Positions 52,290-64,000 of a DNA stretch of 64,000 nucleotides are shown piece by piece. The DNA comes from Platycnemis pennipes (taxonomy: Eukaryota; Arthropoda; Insecta; Odonata; Platycnemididae). A model generated the notes under the pieces. That model saw only the letters and a list, made by a program, of their open reading frames with translations, did no database searches and had not been told where the DNA came from. The translations under genes and the position numbers were made by a program. Where the stretch lies: positions 109,947,544 through 110,011,543 of the forward strand of contig OW121852.1 of the NCBI GenBank assembly GCA_933228895.1. Reading direction: 5' to 3'. Numbering within the stretch: position 1 is the first letter of the stretch; each line of letters starts with the position of its first letter.

Positions 52290-53509
52290 GTGTGCTTCCG
52301 GGTTTATAAATTCCTAAAACAGTAGATTAAAGGAATTTCCATCTAGGAGACGGATTCTCCGGCGAAATTTCCACAGTTCTAAGTGTGAGGATCCACAACT
52401 TTTCATGGAAACGAATTTTCTGCCCTTTCAAATTGGCGGTAGTTTCTGAGGGAAAAAGGGTTTATGGGAATATTTTCGGTGACGGGAATCGCATTTTGGG
52501 AAAATGAAAAAAGGCGATTTGCGGGAAAAGGAAGCGTCGGAGAGGAAAACGGATGAAATTTTTGGGGGAATCCAAAAGGGGGAATGTTGGAAATCCGTCC
52601 CGCGTCCATTGACATGTAGTCACTCCACTCACGAGGTACGGGGTTCGGTACCCGGAGTTGTAATGCGTATCACATACTCCGAAGGATACTTGTGCATTCC
52701 GAAAAATGCAGCAGTTAATCCTGATGCCTGATTCTTCGGGAACAGTTTTTTCTTGAGGAGGGAAAGGAATTAGTTACTGATATCATCTTTACTATTATTC
52801 CTTGATTTTATATCTGACTTACGTCCTTGCGTTTGGCTATTGGCTTCCAAACGCTTGCAAGGTATCCGGCATCAGTGTTGAGAGCTGATCGTTTTGGACG
52901 GCACAGAAATATTTCAATGCATGTGAGAAGCAATACAATCCTGTGGTTCAAACCCCTGTACCTCGAGACTTGAGTGAGAATATGTCAATGGACAATGGAC
53001 TGCTCTCAAGGGTTCTCTTTTATGCATCTCCTTAAAAGTTTTTCCATTTTCGCCACCGAATCCTCATTTACCCGGAGAACGAAATTTATCCTACCCTTAA
53101 ATGCGATTCCCGTCTCAAAGGAAAATCCCTACTGCAAAAGGCGAATGAACCTTACCTTCAAAAACTGTAGTGTAATCGAGGAAATTATAAAAAATGAACT
53201 ACTACAATATTTTTACTGTATTTCTCATAACTCCCCAAAGAACAGAAATAACTAACACCATTATCCATTTGAGCATTAGGAATCATTAGACTGAAAATTT
53301 TATCATATGCATGGAAAAAGTAATATCATTATCTGTAGTTAATTTAATTTTCATTCGCAAATATTCTTCTCTACCTTATTCCTTGTTGAAATTGTCACTG
53401 CAAATTGCTTTATTTGAAATGAATATCAATGAAATCCCTACAAATTAGTCGCTCTATCTCTTCAAAAATTTCTCATCTTCAGCAACTATGAAAGAAAAAT
53501 ATAAAAAAT
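52290..53509 (+). repeat. Satellite copy 44 (1,220 bp)
   Basis: Shares tgccctttcaa, ggttcggtacc and gttaattta with copies 3 and 4, about 49 kb away. Private ttccttgttg. Confidence 0.95.
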
Positions 53510-54728
53510 GTGTGCTTCCGGGTTTATAAATTCCTAAAACAGTAGATTAAAGGAATTTCCATCTAGGAGACGGATTCTCCGGCGAAATTTCCACAGTTCT
53601 AAGTGTGAGGATCCACAACTTTTCATGGAAACGAATTTTCTGCCGTTCAAATCGGCGGTGGTTTCTGAGGGAAAAAGGGTTTATGGGAATATTTTCGGTG
53701 ACGGGAATCGCATTTTGGGAAAATGAAAAAAGGCGATTTGCGGGAAAAGGAAGCGTCGGAGAGGAAAACGGATGAAATTTTTGGGGGAATCCAAAAGGGG
53801 GAATGTTGGAAATCCGTCCCGCGTCCATTGACATGTAGTCACTCCACTCACGAGGTACGGGGTTCGATACCCGGAGTTGTAATGCGTATCACATACTCCG
53901 AAGGATACTTGTGCATTCCGAAAAATGCAGCAGTTAATCCTGATGCCTGATTCTTCGGGAACAGTTTTTTCTTGAGGAGGGAAAGGAATTAGTTACTGAT
54001 ATCATCTTTACTATTATTCCTTGATTTTATATCTGACTTACGTCCTTGCGTTTGGCTATTGGCTTCCAAACGCTTGCAAGGTATCCGGCATCAGTGTTGA
54101 GAGCTGATCGTTTTGGACGGCACAGAAATATTTCAATGCATGTGAGAAGCAATACAATCCTGTGGTTCAAACCCCTGTACCTCGAGACTTGAGTGAGAAT
54201 ATGTCAACGGACAATGGACTGCTCTCAAGGGTTCTCTTTTATGCATCTCCTTAAAAGTTTTTCCATTTTCGCCACCGAATCCTCATTTACCCGGAGAACG
54301 AAATTTATCCTACCCTTAAATGCGATTCCCGTCTCAAAGGAAAATCCCTACTGCAAAAGGCGAATGAACCTTACCTTCAAAAACTGTAGTGTAATCGAGG
54401 AAATAATAAAAAATGAACTACTACAATATTTTTACTGTATTTCTCATAACTCCCCAAAGAACAGAAATAACTAACACCATTATCCATTTGAGCATTAGGA
54501 ATCATTATACTGAAAATTTTATCATATGCATGGAAAAAGTAATATCATTATCTGTAGTTATCTTAATTTTCATTCGCAAATATTCTTCTCTACCTTATTC
54601 CTGGTTGAAATTGTCACTGCAAATTGCTTTATTTGAAATGAATATCAATGAAATCCCTACAAATTAGTCGCTCTATCTCTTCAAAAATTTCTCATCTTCA
54701 GCAACTATGAAAGAAAAATATAAAAAAT
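53510..54728 (+). repeat. Satellite copy 45 (1,219 bp)
   Basis: atcggcggtgg, gaggaaataata and a private cattatactg. The last change removes a stop and extends a chance 84-codon plus-strand frame (54413-54667). Confidence 0.95.
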
Positions 54729-55948
54729 GTGTGCTTCCGGGTTTATAAATTCCTAAAACAGTAGATTAAAGGAATTTCCATCTAGGAGACGGATTCTCCG
54801 GCGAAATTTCCACAGTTCTAAGTGTGAGGATCCACAACTTTTCATGGAAACGAATTTTCTGCCGTTCAAATCGGCGGTGGTTTCTGAGGGAAAAAGGGTT
54901 TATGGGAATATTTTCGGTGACGGGAATCGCATTTTGGGAAAATGAAAAAAGGCGATTTGCGGGAAAAGGAAGCGTCGGAGAGGAAAACGGATGAAATTTT
55001 TGGGGGAATCCAAAAGGGGGAATGTTGGAAATCCGTCCCGCGTCCATTGACATGTAGTCACTCCACTCACGAGGTACGGGGTTCGATACCCGGAGTTGTA
55101 ATGCGTATCACATACTCCGAAGGATACTTGTGCATTCCGAAAAATGCAGCAGTTAATCCTGATGCCTGATTCTTCGGGAACAGTTTTTTCTTGAGGAGGG
55201 AAAGGAATTACTTACTGATATCATCTTTACTATTATTCCTTGATTTTATATCTGACTTACGTCCTTGCGTTTGGCTATTGGCTTCCAAACGCTTGCAAGG
55301 TATCCGGCATCAGTGTTGAGAGCTGATCGTTTTGGACGGCACAGAAATATTTCAATGCATGTGAGAAGCAATACAATCCTGTGGTTCAAACCCCATGTAC
55401 CTCGAGACTTGAGTGAGAATATGTCAATGGACAATGGACTGCTCTCAAGGGTTCTCTTTTATGCATCTCCTTAAAAGTTTTTCCATTTGCGCCACCGAAT
55501 CCTCATTTACCCGGAGAACGAAATTTATCCTACCCTTAAATGCGATTCCCGTCTCAAAGGAAAATCCCTACTGCAAAAGGCGAATGAACCTTACCTTCAA
55601 AAACTGTAGTGTAATCGAGGAAATTATAAAAAATGAACTACTACAATATTTTTACCCTATTTCTCATAACTCCCCAAAGAACAGAAATAACTAACACCAT
55701 TATCCATTTGAGCATTAGGAATCATTAGACTGAAAATTTTATCATATGCATGGAAAAAGTAATATGATTATCTGTAGTTATCTTAATTTTCATTCGCAAA
55801 TATTCTTCTCTACCTTATTCCTGGTTGAAATTGTCACTGCAAATTGCTTTATTTGAAATGAATATCAATGAAATCCCTACAAATTAGTCGCTCTATCTCT
55901 TCAAAAATTTCTCATCTTCAGCAACTATGAAAGAAAAATATAAAAAAT
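54729..55948 (+). repeat. Satellite copy 46 (1,220 bp)
   Basis: Full type-B set as in copy 36, with one private change (aattacttac). Confidence 0.95.
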
Positions 55949-57167
55949 GTGTGCTTCCGGGTTTATAAATTCCTAAAACAGTAGATTAAAGGAATTTCCA
56001 TCTAGGAGACGGATTCTCCGGCGAAATTTCCACAGTTCTAAGTGTGAGGATCCACAACTTTTCATGGAAACGAATTTTCTGCCGTTCAAATCGGCGGTGG
56101 TTTCTGAGGGAAAAAGGGTTTATGGGAATATTTTCGGTGACGGGAATCGCATTTTGGGAAAATGAAAAAAGGCGATTTGCGGGAAAAGGAAGCGTCGGAG
56201 AGGAAAACGGATGAAATTTTTGGGGGAATCCAAAAGGGGGAATGATGGAAATCCGTCCCGCGTCCATTGACATGTAGTCACTCCACTCACGAGGTACGGG
56301 GTTCGATACCCGGAGTTGTAATGCGTATCACATACTCCGAAGGATACTTGTGCATTCCGAAAAATGCAGCAGTTAATCCTGATGCCTGATTCTTCGGGAA
56401 CAGTTTTTTCTTGAGGAGGGAAAGGAATTAGTTACTGATATCATCTTTACTATTATTCCTTGATTTTATATCTGACTTACGTCCTTGCGTTTGGCTATTG
56501 GCTTCCAAACGCTTGCAAGGTATCCGGCATCAGTGTTGAGAGCTGATCGTTTTGGACGGCACAGAAATATTTCAATGCATGTGAGAAGCAATACAATCCT
56601 GTGGTTCAAACCCCTGTACCTCGAGACTTGAGTGAGAATATGTCAACGGACAATGGACTGCTCTCAAGGGTTCTCTTTTATGCATCTCCTTAAAAGTTTT
56701 TCCATTTTCGCCACCGAATCCTCATTTACCCGGAGAACGAAATTTATCCTACCCTTAAATGCGATTCCCGTCTCAAAGGAAAATCCCTACTGCAAAAGGC
56801 GAATGAACCTTACCTTCAAAAACTGTAGTGTAATCGAGGAAATAATAAAAAATGAACTACTACAATATTTTTACTGTATTTCTCATAACTCCCCAAAGAA
56901 CAGAAATAACTAACACCATTATCCATTTGAGCATTAGGAATCATTAGACTGAAAATTTTATCATATGCATGGAAAAAGTAATATCATTATCTGTAGTTAT
57001 CTTAATTTTCATTCGCAAATATTCTTCTCTACCTTATTCCTGGTTGAAATTGTCACTGCAAATTGCTTTATTTGAAATGAATATCAATGAAATCCCTACA
57101 AATTAGTCGCTCTATCTCTTCAAAAATTTCTCATCTTCAGCAACTATGAAAGAAAAATATAAAAAAT
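55949..57167 (+). repeat. Satellite copy 47 (1,219 bp)
   Basis: atcggcggtgg, gaggaaataata and private gggaatgatgg. Confidence 0.95.
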
Positions 57168-58387
57168 GTGTGCTTCCGGGTTTATAAATTCCTAAAACAG
57201 TAGATTAAAGGAATTTCCATCTAGGAGACGGATTCTCCGGCGAAATTTCCACAGTTCTAAGTGTGAGGATCCACAACTTTTCATGGAAACGAATTTTCTG
57301 CCGTTCAAATCGGCGGTGGTTTCTGAGGGAAAAAGGGTTTATGGGAATATTTTCGGTGACGGGAATCGCATTTTGGGAAAATGAAAAAAGGCGATTTGCG
57401 GGAAAAGGAAGCGTCGGAGAGGAAAACGGATGAAATTTTTGGGGGAATCCAAAAGGGGGAATGTTGGAAATCCGTCCCGCGTCCATTGACATGTAGTCAC
57501 TCCACTCACGAGGTACGGGGTTCGATACCCGGAGTTGTAATGCGTATCACATACTCCGAAGGATACTTGTGCATTCCGAAAAATGCAGCAGTTAATCCTG
57601 ATGCCTGATTCTTCGGGAACAGTTTTTTCTTGAGGAGGGAAAGGAATTAGTTACTGATATCATCTTTACTATTATTCCTTGATTTTATATCTGACTTACG
57701 TCCTTGCGTTTGGCTATTGGCTTCCAAACGCTTGCAAGGTATCCGGCATCAGTGTTGAGAGCTGATCGTTTTGGACGGCACAGAAATATTTCAATGCATG
57801 TGAGAAGCAATACAATCCTGTGGTTCAAACCCCATGTACCTCGAGACTTGAGTGAGAATATGTCAATGGACAATGGACTGCTCTCAAGGGTTCTCTTTTA
57901 TGCATCTCCTTAAAAGTTTTTCCATTTGCGCCACCGAATCCTCATTTACCCGGAGAACGAAATTTATCCTACCCTTAAATGCGATTCCCGTCTCAAAGGA
58001 AAATCCCTACTGCAAAAGGCGAATGAACCTTACCTTCAAAAACTGTAGTGTAATCGAGGAAATTATAAAAAATGAACTACTACAATATTTTTACTCTATT
58101 TCTCATAACTCCCCAAAGAACAGAAATAACTAACACCATTATCCATTTGAGCATTAGGAATCATTAGACTGAAAATTTTATCATATGCATGGAAAAAGTA
58201 ATATGATTATCTGTAGTTATCTTAATTTTCATTCGCAAATATTCTTCTCTACCTTATTCCTGGTTGAAATTGTCACTGCAAATTGCTTTATTTGAAATGA
58301 ATATCAATGAAATCCCTACAAATTAGTCGCTCTATCTCTTCAAAAATTTCTCATCTTCAGCAACTATGAAAGAAAAATATAAAAAAT
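57168..58387 (+). repeat. Satellite copy 48 (1,220 bp)
   Basis: Type B with ttactctatt (shared with copy 49). Confidence 0.95.
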
Positions 58388-59607
58388 GTGTGCTTCCGGG
58401 TTTATAAATTCCTAAAACAGTAGATTAAAGGAATTTCCATCTAGGAGACGGATTCTCCGGCGAAATTTCCACAGTTCTAAGTGTGAGGATCCACAACTTT
58501 TCATGGAAACGAATTTTCTGCCGTTCAAATCGGCGGTGGTTTCTGAGGGAAAAAGGGTTTATGGGAATATTTTCGGTGACGGGAATCGCATTTTGGGAAA
58601 ATGAAAAAAGGCGATTTGCGGGAAAAGGAAGCGTCGGAGAGGAAAACGGATGAAATTTTTGGGGGAATCCAAAAGGGGGAATGTTGGAAATCCGTCCCGC
58701 GTCCATTGACATGTAGTCACTCCACTCACGAGGTACGGGGTTCGATACCCGGAGTTGTAATGCGTATCACATACTCCGAAGGATACTTGTGCATTCCGAA
58801 AAATGCAGCAGTTAATCCTGATGCCTGATTCTTCGGGAACAGTTTTTTCTTGAGGAGGGAAAGGAATTAGTTACTGATATCATCTTTACTATTATTCCTT
58901 GATTTTATATCTGACTTACGTCCTTGCGTTTGGCTATTGGCTTCCAAACGCTTGCAAGGTATCCGGCATCAGTGTTGAGAGCTGATCGTTTTGGACGGCA
59001 CAGAAATATTTCAATGCATGTGAGAAGCAATACAATGCTGTGGTTCAAACCCCATGTACCTCGAGACTTGAGTGAGAATATGTCAATGGACAATGGACTG
59101 CTCTCAAGGGTTCTCTTTTATGCATCTCCTTAAAAGTTTTTCCATTTTCGCCACCGAATCCTCATTTACCCGGAGAACGAAATTTATCCTACCCTTAAAT
59201 GCGATTCCCGTCTCAAAGGAAAATCCCTACTGCAAAAGGCGAATGAACCTTACCTTCAAAAACTGTAGTGTAATCGAGGAAATTATAAAAAATGAACTAC
59301 TACAATATTTTTACTCTATTTCTCATAACTCCCCAAAGAACAGAAATAACTAACACCATTATCCATTTGAGCATTAGGAATCATTAGACTGAAAATTTTA
59401 TCATATGCATGGAAAAAGTAATATCATTATCTGTAGTTATCTTAATTTTCATTCGCAAATATTCTTCTCTACCTTATTCCTGGTTGAAATTGTCACTGCA
59501 AATTGCTTTATTTGAAATGAATATCAATGAAATCCCTACAAATTAGTCGCTCTATCTCTTCAAAAATTTCTCATCTTCAGCAACTATGAAAGAAAAATAT
59601 AAAAAAT
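58388..59607 (+). repeat. Satellite copy 49 (1,220 bp)
   Basis: Type-B left part and ccccatgtacc, but it reverts to cattttcgcc and aatatcatta. Private acaatgctgtgg. A B/majority mosaic. Confidence 0.95.
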
Positions 59608-60826
59608 GTGTGCTTCCGGGTTTATAAATTCCTAAAACAGTAGATTAAAGGAATTTCCATCTAGGAGACGGATTCTCCGGCGAAATTTCCACAGTTCTAA
59701 GTGTGAGGATCCACAACTTTTCATGGAAACGAATTTTCTGCCGTTCAAATTGGCGGTAGTTTCTGAGGGAAAAAGGGTTTATGGGAATATTTTCGGTGAC
59801 GGGAATCGCATTTTGGGAAAATGAAAAAAGGCGATTTGCGGGAAAAGGAAGCGTCGGAGAGGAAAACGGATGAAATTTTTGGGGGAATACAAAAGGGCGA
59901 ATGTTGGAAATCCGTCCCGCGTCCATTGACATATAGTCACTCCACTCACGAGGTAAGGGGTTCGATACCCGGAGTTGTAATGCGTATCACATACTCCGAA
60001 GGATACTTGTGCATTCCGAAAAATGCAGCAGTTAATCCTGATGCCTGATTCTTCGGGAACAGTTTTTTCTTGAGGAGGGAAAGGAATTAGTTACTGATAT
60101 CATCTTTACTATTATTCCTTGATTTTATATCTGACTTACGTCCTTGCGTTTGGCTATTGGCTTCCAAACGCTTGCAAGGTATCCGGCATCAGTGTTGAGA
60201 GCTGATCGTTTTGGACGGCACAGAAATATTTCAATCAATGTGAGAAGCAATACAATCCTGTGGTTCAAACCCCTGTACCTCGAGACTTGAGTGAGAATAT
60301 GTCAACGGACAATGGACTGCTCTCAAGGGTTCTCTTTTATGCATCTCCTTAAAAGTTTTTCCATTTTCGCCACCGAATCCTCATTTACCCGGAGAACGAA
60401 ATTTATCCTACCCTTAAATGCGATTCCCGTCTCAAAGGAAAATCCCTACTGCAAAAGGCGAATGAACCTTACCTTCAAAAACTGTAGTGTAATCGAGGAA
60501 ATTATAAAAAATGAACTACTACAATATTTTTACTGTATTTCTCATAACTCCCCAAAGAACAGAAATAACTAACACCATTATCCATTTGAGCATTAGGAAT
60601 CATTAGACTGAAAATTTTATCATATGCATGGAAAAAGTAATATCATTATCTGTAGTTATCTTAATTTTCATTCGCAAATATTCTTCTCTACCTTATTCCT
60701 GGTTGAAATTGTCACTGCAAATTGCTTTATTTGAAATGAATATCAATGAAATCCCTACAAATTAGTCGCTCTATCTCTTCAAAAATTTCTCATCTTCAGC
60801 AACTATGAAAGAAAAATATAAAAAAT
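59608..60826 (+). repeat. Satellite copy 50 (1,219 bp)
   Basis: Several private changes: aatacaaaagggcg, acatatagtc, gaggtaagggg beside the B-box, and ttcaatcaatg. Left-arm haplotype attggcggtag. Confidence 0.95.
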
Positions 60827-62045
60827 GTGTGCTTCCGGGTTTATAAATTCCTAAAACAGTAGATTAAAGGAATTTCCATCTAGGAGACGGATTCTCCGGC
60901 GAAATTTCCACAGTTCTAAGTGTGAGGATCCACAACTTTTCATGGAAACGAATTTTCTGCCGTTCAAATTGGCGGTAGTTTCTGAGGGAAAAAGGGTTTA
61001 TGGGAATATTTTCGGTGACGGGAATCGCATTTTGGGAAAATGAAAAAAGGCGATTTGCGGGAAAAGGAAGCGTCGGAGAGGAAAACGGATGAAATTTTTG
61101 GGGGAATCCAAAAGGGGGAATGTTAGAAATCCGTCCCGCGTCCATTGACATGTAGTCACTCCACTCACGAGGTACGGGGTTCGATACCCGGAGTTGTAAT
61201 GCGTATCACATACTCCGAAGGATACTTGTGCATTCCGAAAAATGCAGCAGTTAATCCTGATGCCTGATTCTTCGGGAACAGTTTTTTCTTGAGGAGGGAA
61301 AGGAATTAGTTACTGATATCATCTTTACTATTATTCCTTGATTTTATATCTGACTTACGTCCTTGCGTTTGGCTATTGGCTTCCAAACGCTTGCAAGGTA
61401 TCCGGCATCAGTGTTGAGAGCTGATCGTTTTGGACGGCACAGAAATATTTCAATGCATGTGAGAAGCAATACAATCCTGTGGTTCAAACCCCTGTACCTC
61501 GAGACTTGAGTTAGAATATGTCAACGGACAATGGACTGCTCTCAAGGGTTCTCTTTTATGCATCTCCTTAAAAGTTTTTCCATTTTCGCCACCGAATCCT
61601 CATTTACCCGGAGAACGAAATTTATCCTACCCTTAAATGCGATTCCCGTCTCAAAGGAAAATCCCTACTGCAAAAGGCGAATGAACCTTACCTTCAAAAA
61701 CTGTAGTGTAATCGAGGAAATTATAAAAAATGAACTACTACAATATTTTTACTGTATTTCTCATAACTCCCCAAAGAACAGAAATAACTAACACCATTAT
61801 CCATTTGAGCATTAGGAATCATTAGACTGAAAATTTTATCATATGCATGGAAAAAGTAATATCATTATCTGTAGTTATCTTAATTTTCATTCGCAAATAT
61901 TCTTCTCTACCTTATTCCTGGTTGAAATTGTCACTGCAAATTGCTTTATTTGAAATGAATATCAATGAAATCCCTACAAATTAGTCGCTCTATCTCTTCA
62001 AAAATTTCTCATCTTCAGCAACTACGAAAGAAAAATATAAAAAAT
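60827..62045 (+). repeat. Satellite copy 51 (1,219 bp)
   Basis: Private gttagaaatcc, gagttagaat (which creates a stop and shortens the right-arm plus-strand frame) and aactacgaaag. Confidence 0.95.
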
Positions 62046-63265
62046 GTGTGCTTCCGGGTTTATAAATTCCTAAAACAGTAGATTAAAGGAATTTCCATCT
62101 AGGAGACGGATTCTCCGGCGAAATTTCCACAGTTCTAAGTGTGAGGATCCACAACTTTTCATGGAAACGAATTTTCTGCCGTTCAAATCGGCGGTGGTTT
62201 CTGAGGGAAAAAGGGTTTATGGGAATATTTTCGGTGACGGGAATCGCATTTTGGGAAAATGAAAAAAGGCGATTTGCGGGAAAAGGAAGCGTCGGAGAGG
62301 AAAACGGATGAAATTTTTGGGGGAATCCAAAAGGGGGAATGTTGGAAATCCGTCCCGCGTCCATTGACATGTAGTCACTCCACTCACGAGGTACGGGGTT
62401 CGATACCCGGAGTTGTAATGCGTATCACATACTCCGAAGGATACTTGTGCATTCCGAAAAATGCAGCAGTTAATCCTGATGCCTGATTCTTCGGGAACAG
62501 TTTTTTCTTGAGGAGGGAAAGGAATTAGTTACTGATATCATCTTTACTATTATTCCTTGATTTTATATCTGACTTACGTCCTTGCGTTTGGCTATTGGCT
62601 TCCAAACGCTTGCAAGGTATCCGGCATCAGTGTTGAGAGCTGATCGTTTTGGACGGCACAGAAATATTTCAATGCATGTGAGAAGCAATACAATCCTGTG
62701 GTTCAAACCCCATGTACCTCGAGACTTGAGTGAGAATATGTCAATGGACAATGGACTGCTCTCAAGGGTTCTCTTTTATGCATCTCCTTAAAAGTTTTTC
62801 CATTTTCGCCACCGAATCCTCATTTACCCGGAGAACGAAATTTATCCTACCCTTAAATGCGTTTCCCGTCTCAAAGGAAAATCCCTACTGCAAAAGGCGA
62901 ATGAACCTTACCTTCAAAAACTGTAGTGTAATCGAGGAAATTATAAAAAATGAACTACTACAATATTTTTACTGTATTTCTCATAACTCCCCAAAGAACA
63001 GAAATAACTAACACCATTATCCATTTGAGCATTAGGAATCATTAGACTGAAAATTTTATCATATGCATGGAAATAGTAATATGATTATCTGTAGTTATCT
63101 TAATTTTCATTCGCAAATATTCTTCTCTACCTTATTCCTGGTTGAAATTGTCACTGCAAATTGCTTTATTTGAAATGAATATCAATGAAATCCCTACAAA
63201 TTAGTCGCTCTATCTCTTCAAAAATTTCTCATCTTCAGCAACTATGAAGGAAAAATATAAAAAAT
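62046..63265 (+). repeat. Satellite copy 52 (1,220 bp)
   Basis: atcggcggtgg and ccccatgtacc with aatatgatta, but cattttcgcc. Private gcgtttcccg, which breaks the 16-base palindrome core, plus gaaatagtaa and atgaaggaaa. Confidence 0.95.
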
Positions 63266-64000
63266 GTGTGCTTCCGGGTTTATAAATTCCTAAAACAGTA
63301 GATTAAAGGAATTTCCATCTAGGAGACGGATTCTCCGGCGAAATTTCCACAGTTCTAAGTGTGAGGATCCACAACTTTTCATGGAAACGAATTTTCTGCC
63401 GTTCAAATTGGCGGTAGTTTCTGAGGGAAAAAGGGTTTATGGGAATATTTTCGGTGACGGGAATCGCATTTTGGGAAAATGAAAAAAGGCGATTTGCGGG
63501 AAAAGGAAGCGTCGGAGAGGAAAACGGATGAAATTTTTGGGGGAATCCAAAATGGGGAATGTTGGAAATCCGTCCCGCGTCCATTGACATGTAGTCACTC
63601 CACTCACGAGGTACGGGGTTCGATACCCGGAGTTGTAATGCGTATCACATACTCCGAAGGATACTTGTGCATTCCGAAAAATGCAGCAGTTAATCCTGAT
63701 GCCTGATTCTTCGGGAACAGTTTTTTCTTGAGGAGGGAAAGGAATTAGTTACTGATATCATCTTTACTATTATTCCTTTATTTTATATCTGACTTACGTC
63801 CTTGCGTTTGGCTATTGGCTTCCAAACGCTTGCAAGGTATCCGGCATCAGTGTTGAGAGCTGATCGTTTTGGACGGCACAGAAATATTTCAATGCATGTG
63901 AGAAGCAATACAATCCTGTGGTTCAAACCCCTGTACCTCGAGACTTGAGTGAGAATATGTCAATGGACAATGGACTGCTCTCAAGGGTTCTCTTTTATGC
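63266..64000 (+). repeat. Satellite copy 53, partial (735 bp, cut by window end)
   Basis: The first 735 bp of a copy, ending in the right arm. Private ccaaaatgggg in the variable box and ttcctttatttt in the central loop. The array continues beyond the window. Confidence 0.95.

Larger units (their letters stand above)
53510..55948 (+). repeat. Two-unit higher-order block, first copy (2,439 bp)
   Basis: Copies 45-46 alternate two unit types: type A with gaggaaataata, type B with ccccatgtacc, catttgcgcc and aatatgatta. The same A-B order repeats immediately in copies 47-48 with about four base differences. Confidence 0.85.
55949..58387 (+). repeat. Two-unit higher-order block, second copy (2,439 bp)
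   Basis: Copies 47-48, a direct repeat of 53510-55948. Differences seen are the private changes of copies 45, 46 and 47, plus ttactctatt here against ttaccctatt in copy 46. Confidence 0.85.
1..64000. repeat. Tandem satellite array, ~1.22-kb unit, 52.6 copies
   Basis: The segment beginning gtgtgcttccgggtttataa recurs head to tail at intervals of 1,142-1,233 bp, most often 1,219 bp, over the whole window. All copies are in the same orientation. There is no interruption by unique DNA or a mobile element, and both window edges lie inside the array, so its true length is unknown. Unit boundaries are set by convention at gtgtgcttcc because the window starts there; the real ends of the ancestral unit are not known. 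No gene is supported anywhere in the array. A eukaryotic satellite is the only class that fits what is seen; the family was not recognised. Confidence 0.97.

Noticed and set aside
1..64000. 5S rDNA, histone cluster, snRNA cluster or rDNA spacer array
   Set aside because: A ~1.2-kb tandem unit is compatible with such arrays in length, but no 5S, histone or snRNA sequence could be recognised in the unit on either strand.
1..64000. CRISPR array, bacterial operon or phage
   Set aside because: The repeat is 1.2 kb with no short-repeat/spacer pattern, and there are no credible genes or ribosome-binding-site-linked frames.

Overview
The window is one uninterrupted tandem satellite array. The same unit of about 1.22 kb (modal length 1,219 bp) repeats head to tail from the first base to the last: 52 complete copies plus the first 735 bp of a 53rd. 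Copies are nearly identical by eye, usually differing at only a handful of positions. I see no transposon insertion, unique sequence, rRNA, canonical tRNA or credible protein gene anywhere. A homogeneous long-unit array of this kind points to eukaryotic heterochromatin (pericentromeric, subtelomeric or another satellite block). Nothing in the sequence names the species. An animal, possibly an arthropod, is only a guess, from a tRNA-derived-SINE-like motif in the unit.

Unit anatomy, using copy 1 (1-1222) as reference. Positions of about 21-492 and 523-996 are two diverged copies of one ancestral sequence in opposite orientation. They meet at a loop of about 30 bp centred near 508-510, so the unit is a degenerate foldback (palindromic) element. 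Positions 997-1222 are an AT-rich spacer outside the palindrome. The left arm holds a tRNA-like T-arm/B-box (352-362), followed about 95 bp later by a T6 run (456-461). The right arm carries a degenerate counterpart on the opposite strand. The left arm is purine- and G-run-rich at 160-292 and ends in a short variable box (274-292), where copy-to-copy differences are concentrated.

Array architecture. Diagnostic variants reveal higher-order structure and recent exchange. A 3-unit block of 3,660 bp is tandemly duplicated (31558-35217 and 35218-38877) with three base differences. A 2-unit block is duplicated at 53510-55948 and 55949-58387, with a relative at 41316-43754. Two copies share one 77-bp deletion with a full-length copy between them. 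Copies 10 and 12 match across copy 11. Several copies, clearest for copy 16, are mosaics of other copies. One copy has a 14-bp duplication of the B-box and one a 7-bp deletion. These patterns fit unequal crossing-over and gene conversion.

There is no gene network to describe. The recurring open frames (about 62-105 codons) recur only because the DNA recurs; they overlap in antisense and are broken in some copies without consequence. The most interesting points are the foldback structure of the unit, the possible Pol III/SINE ancestry, and the clustered variation at the variable box.
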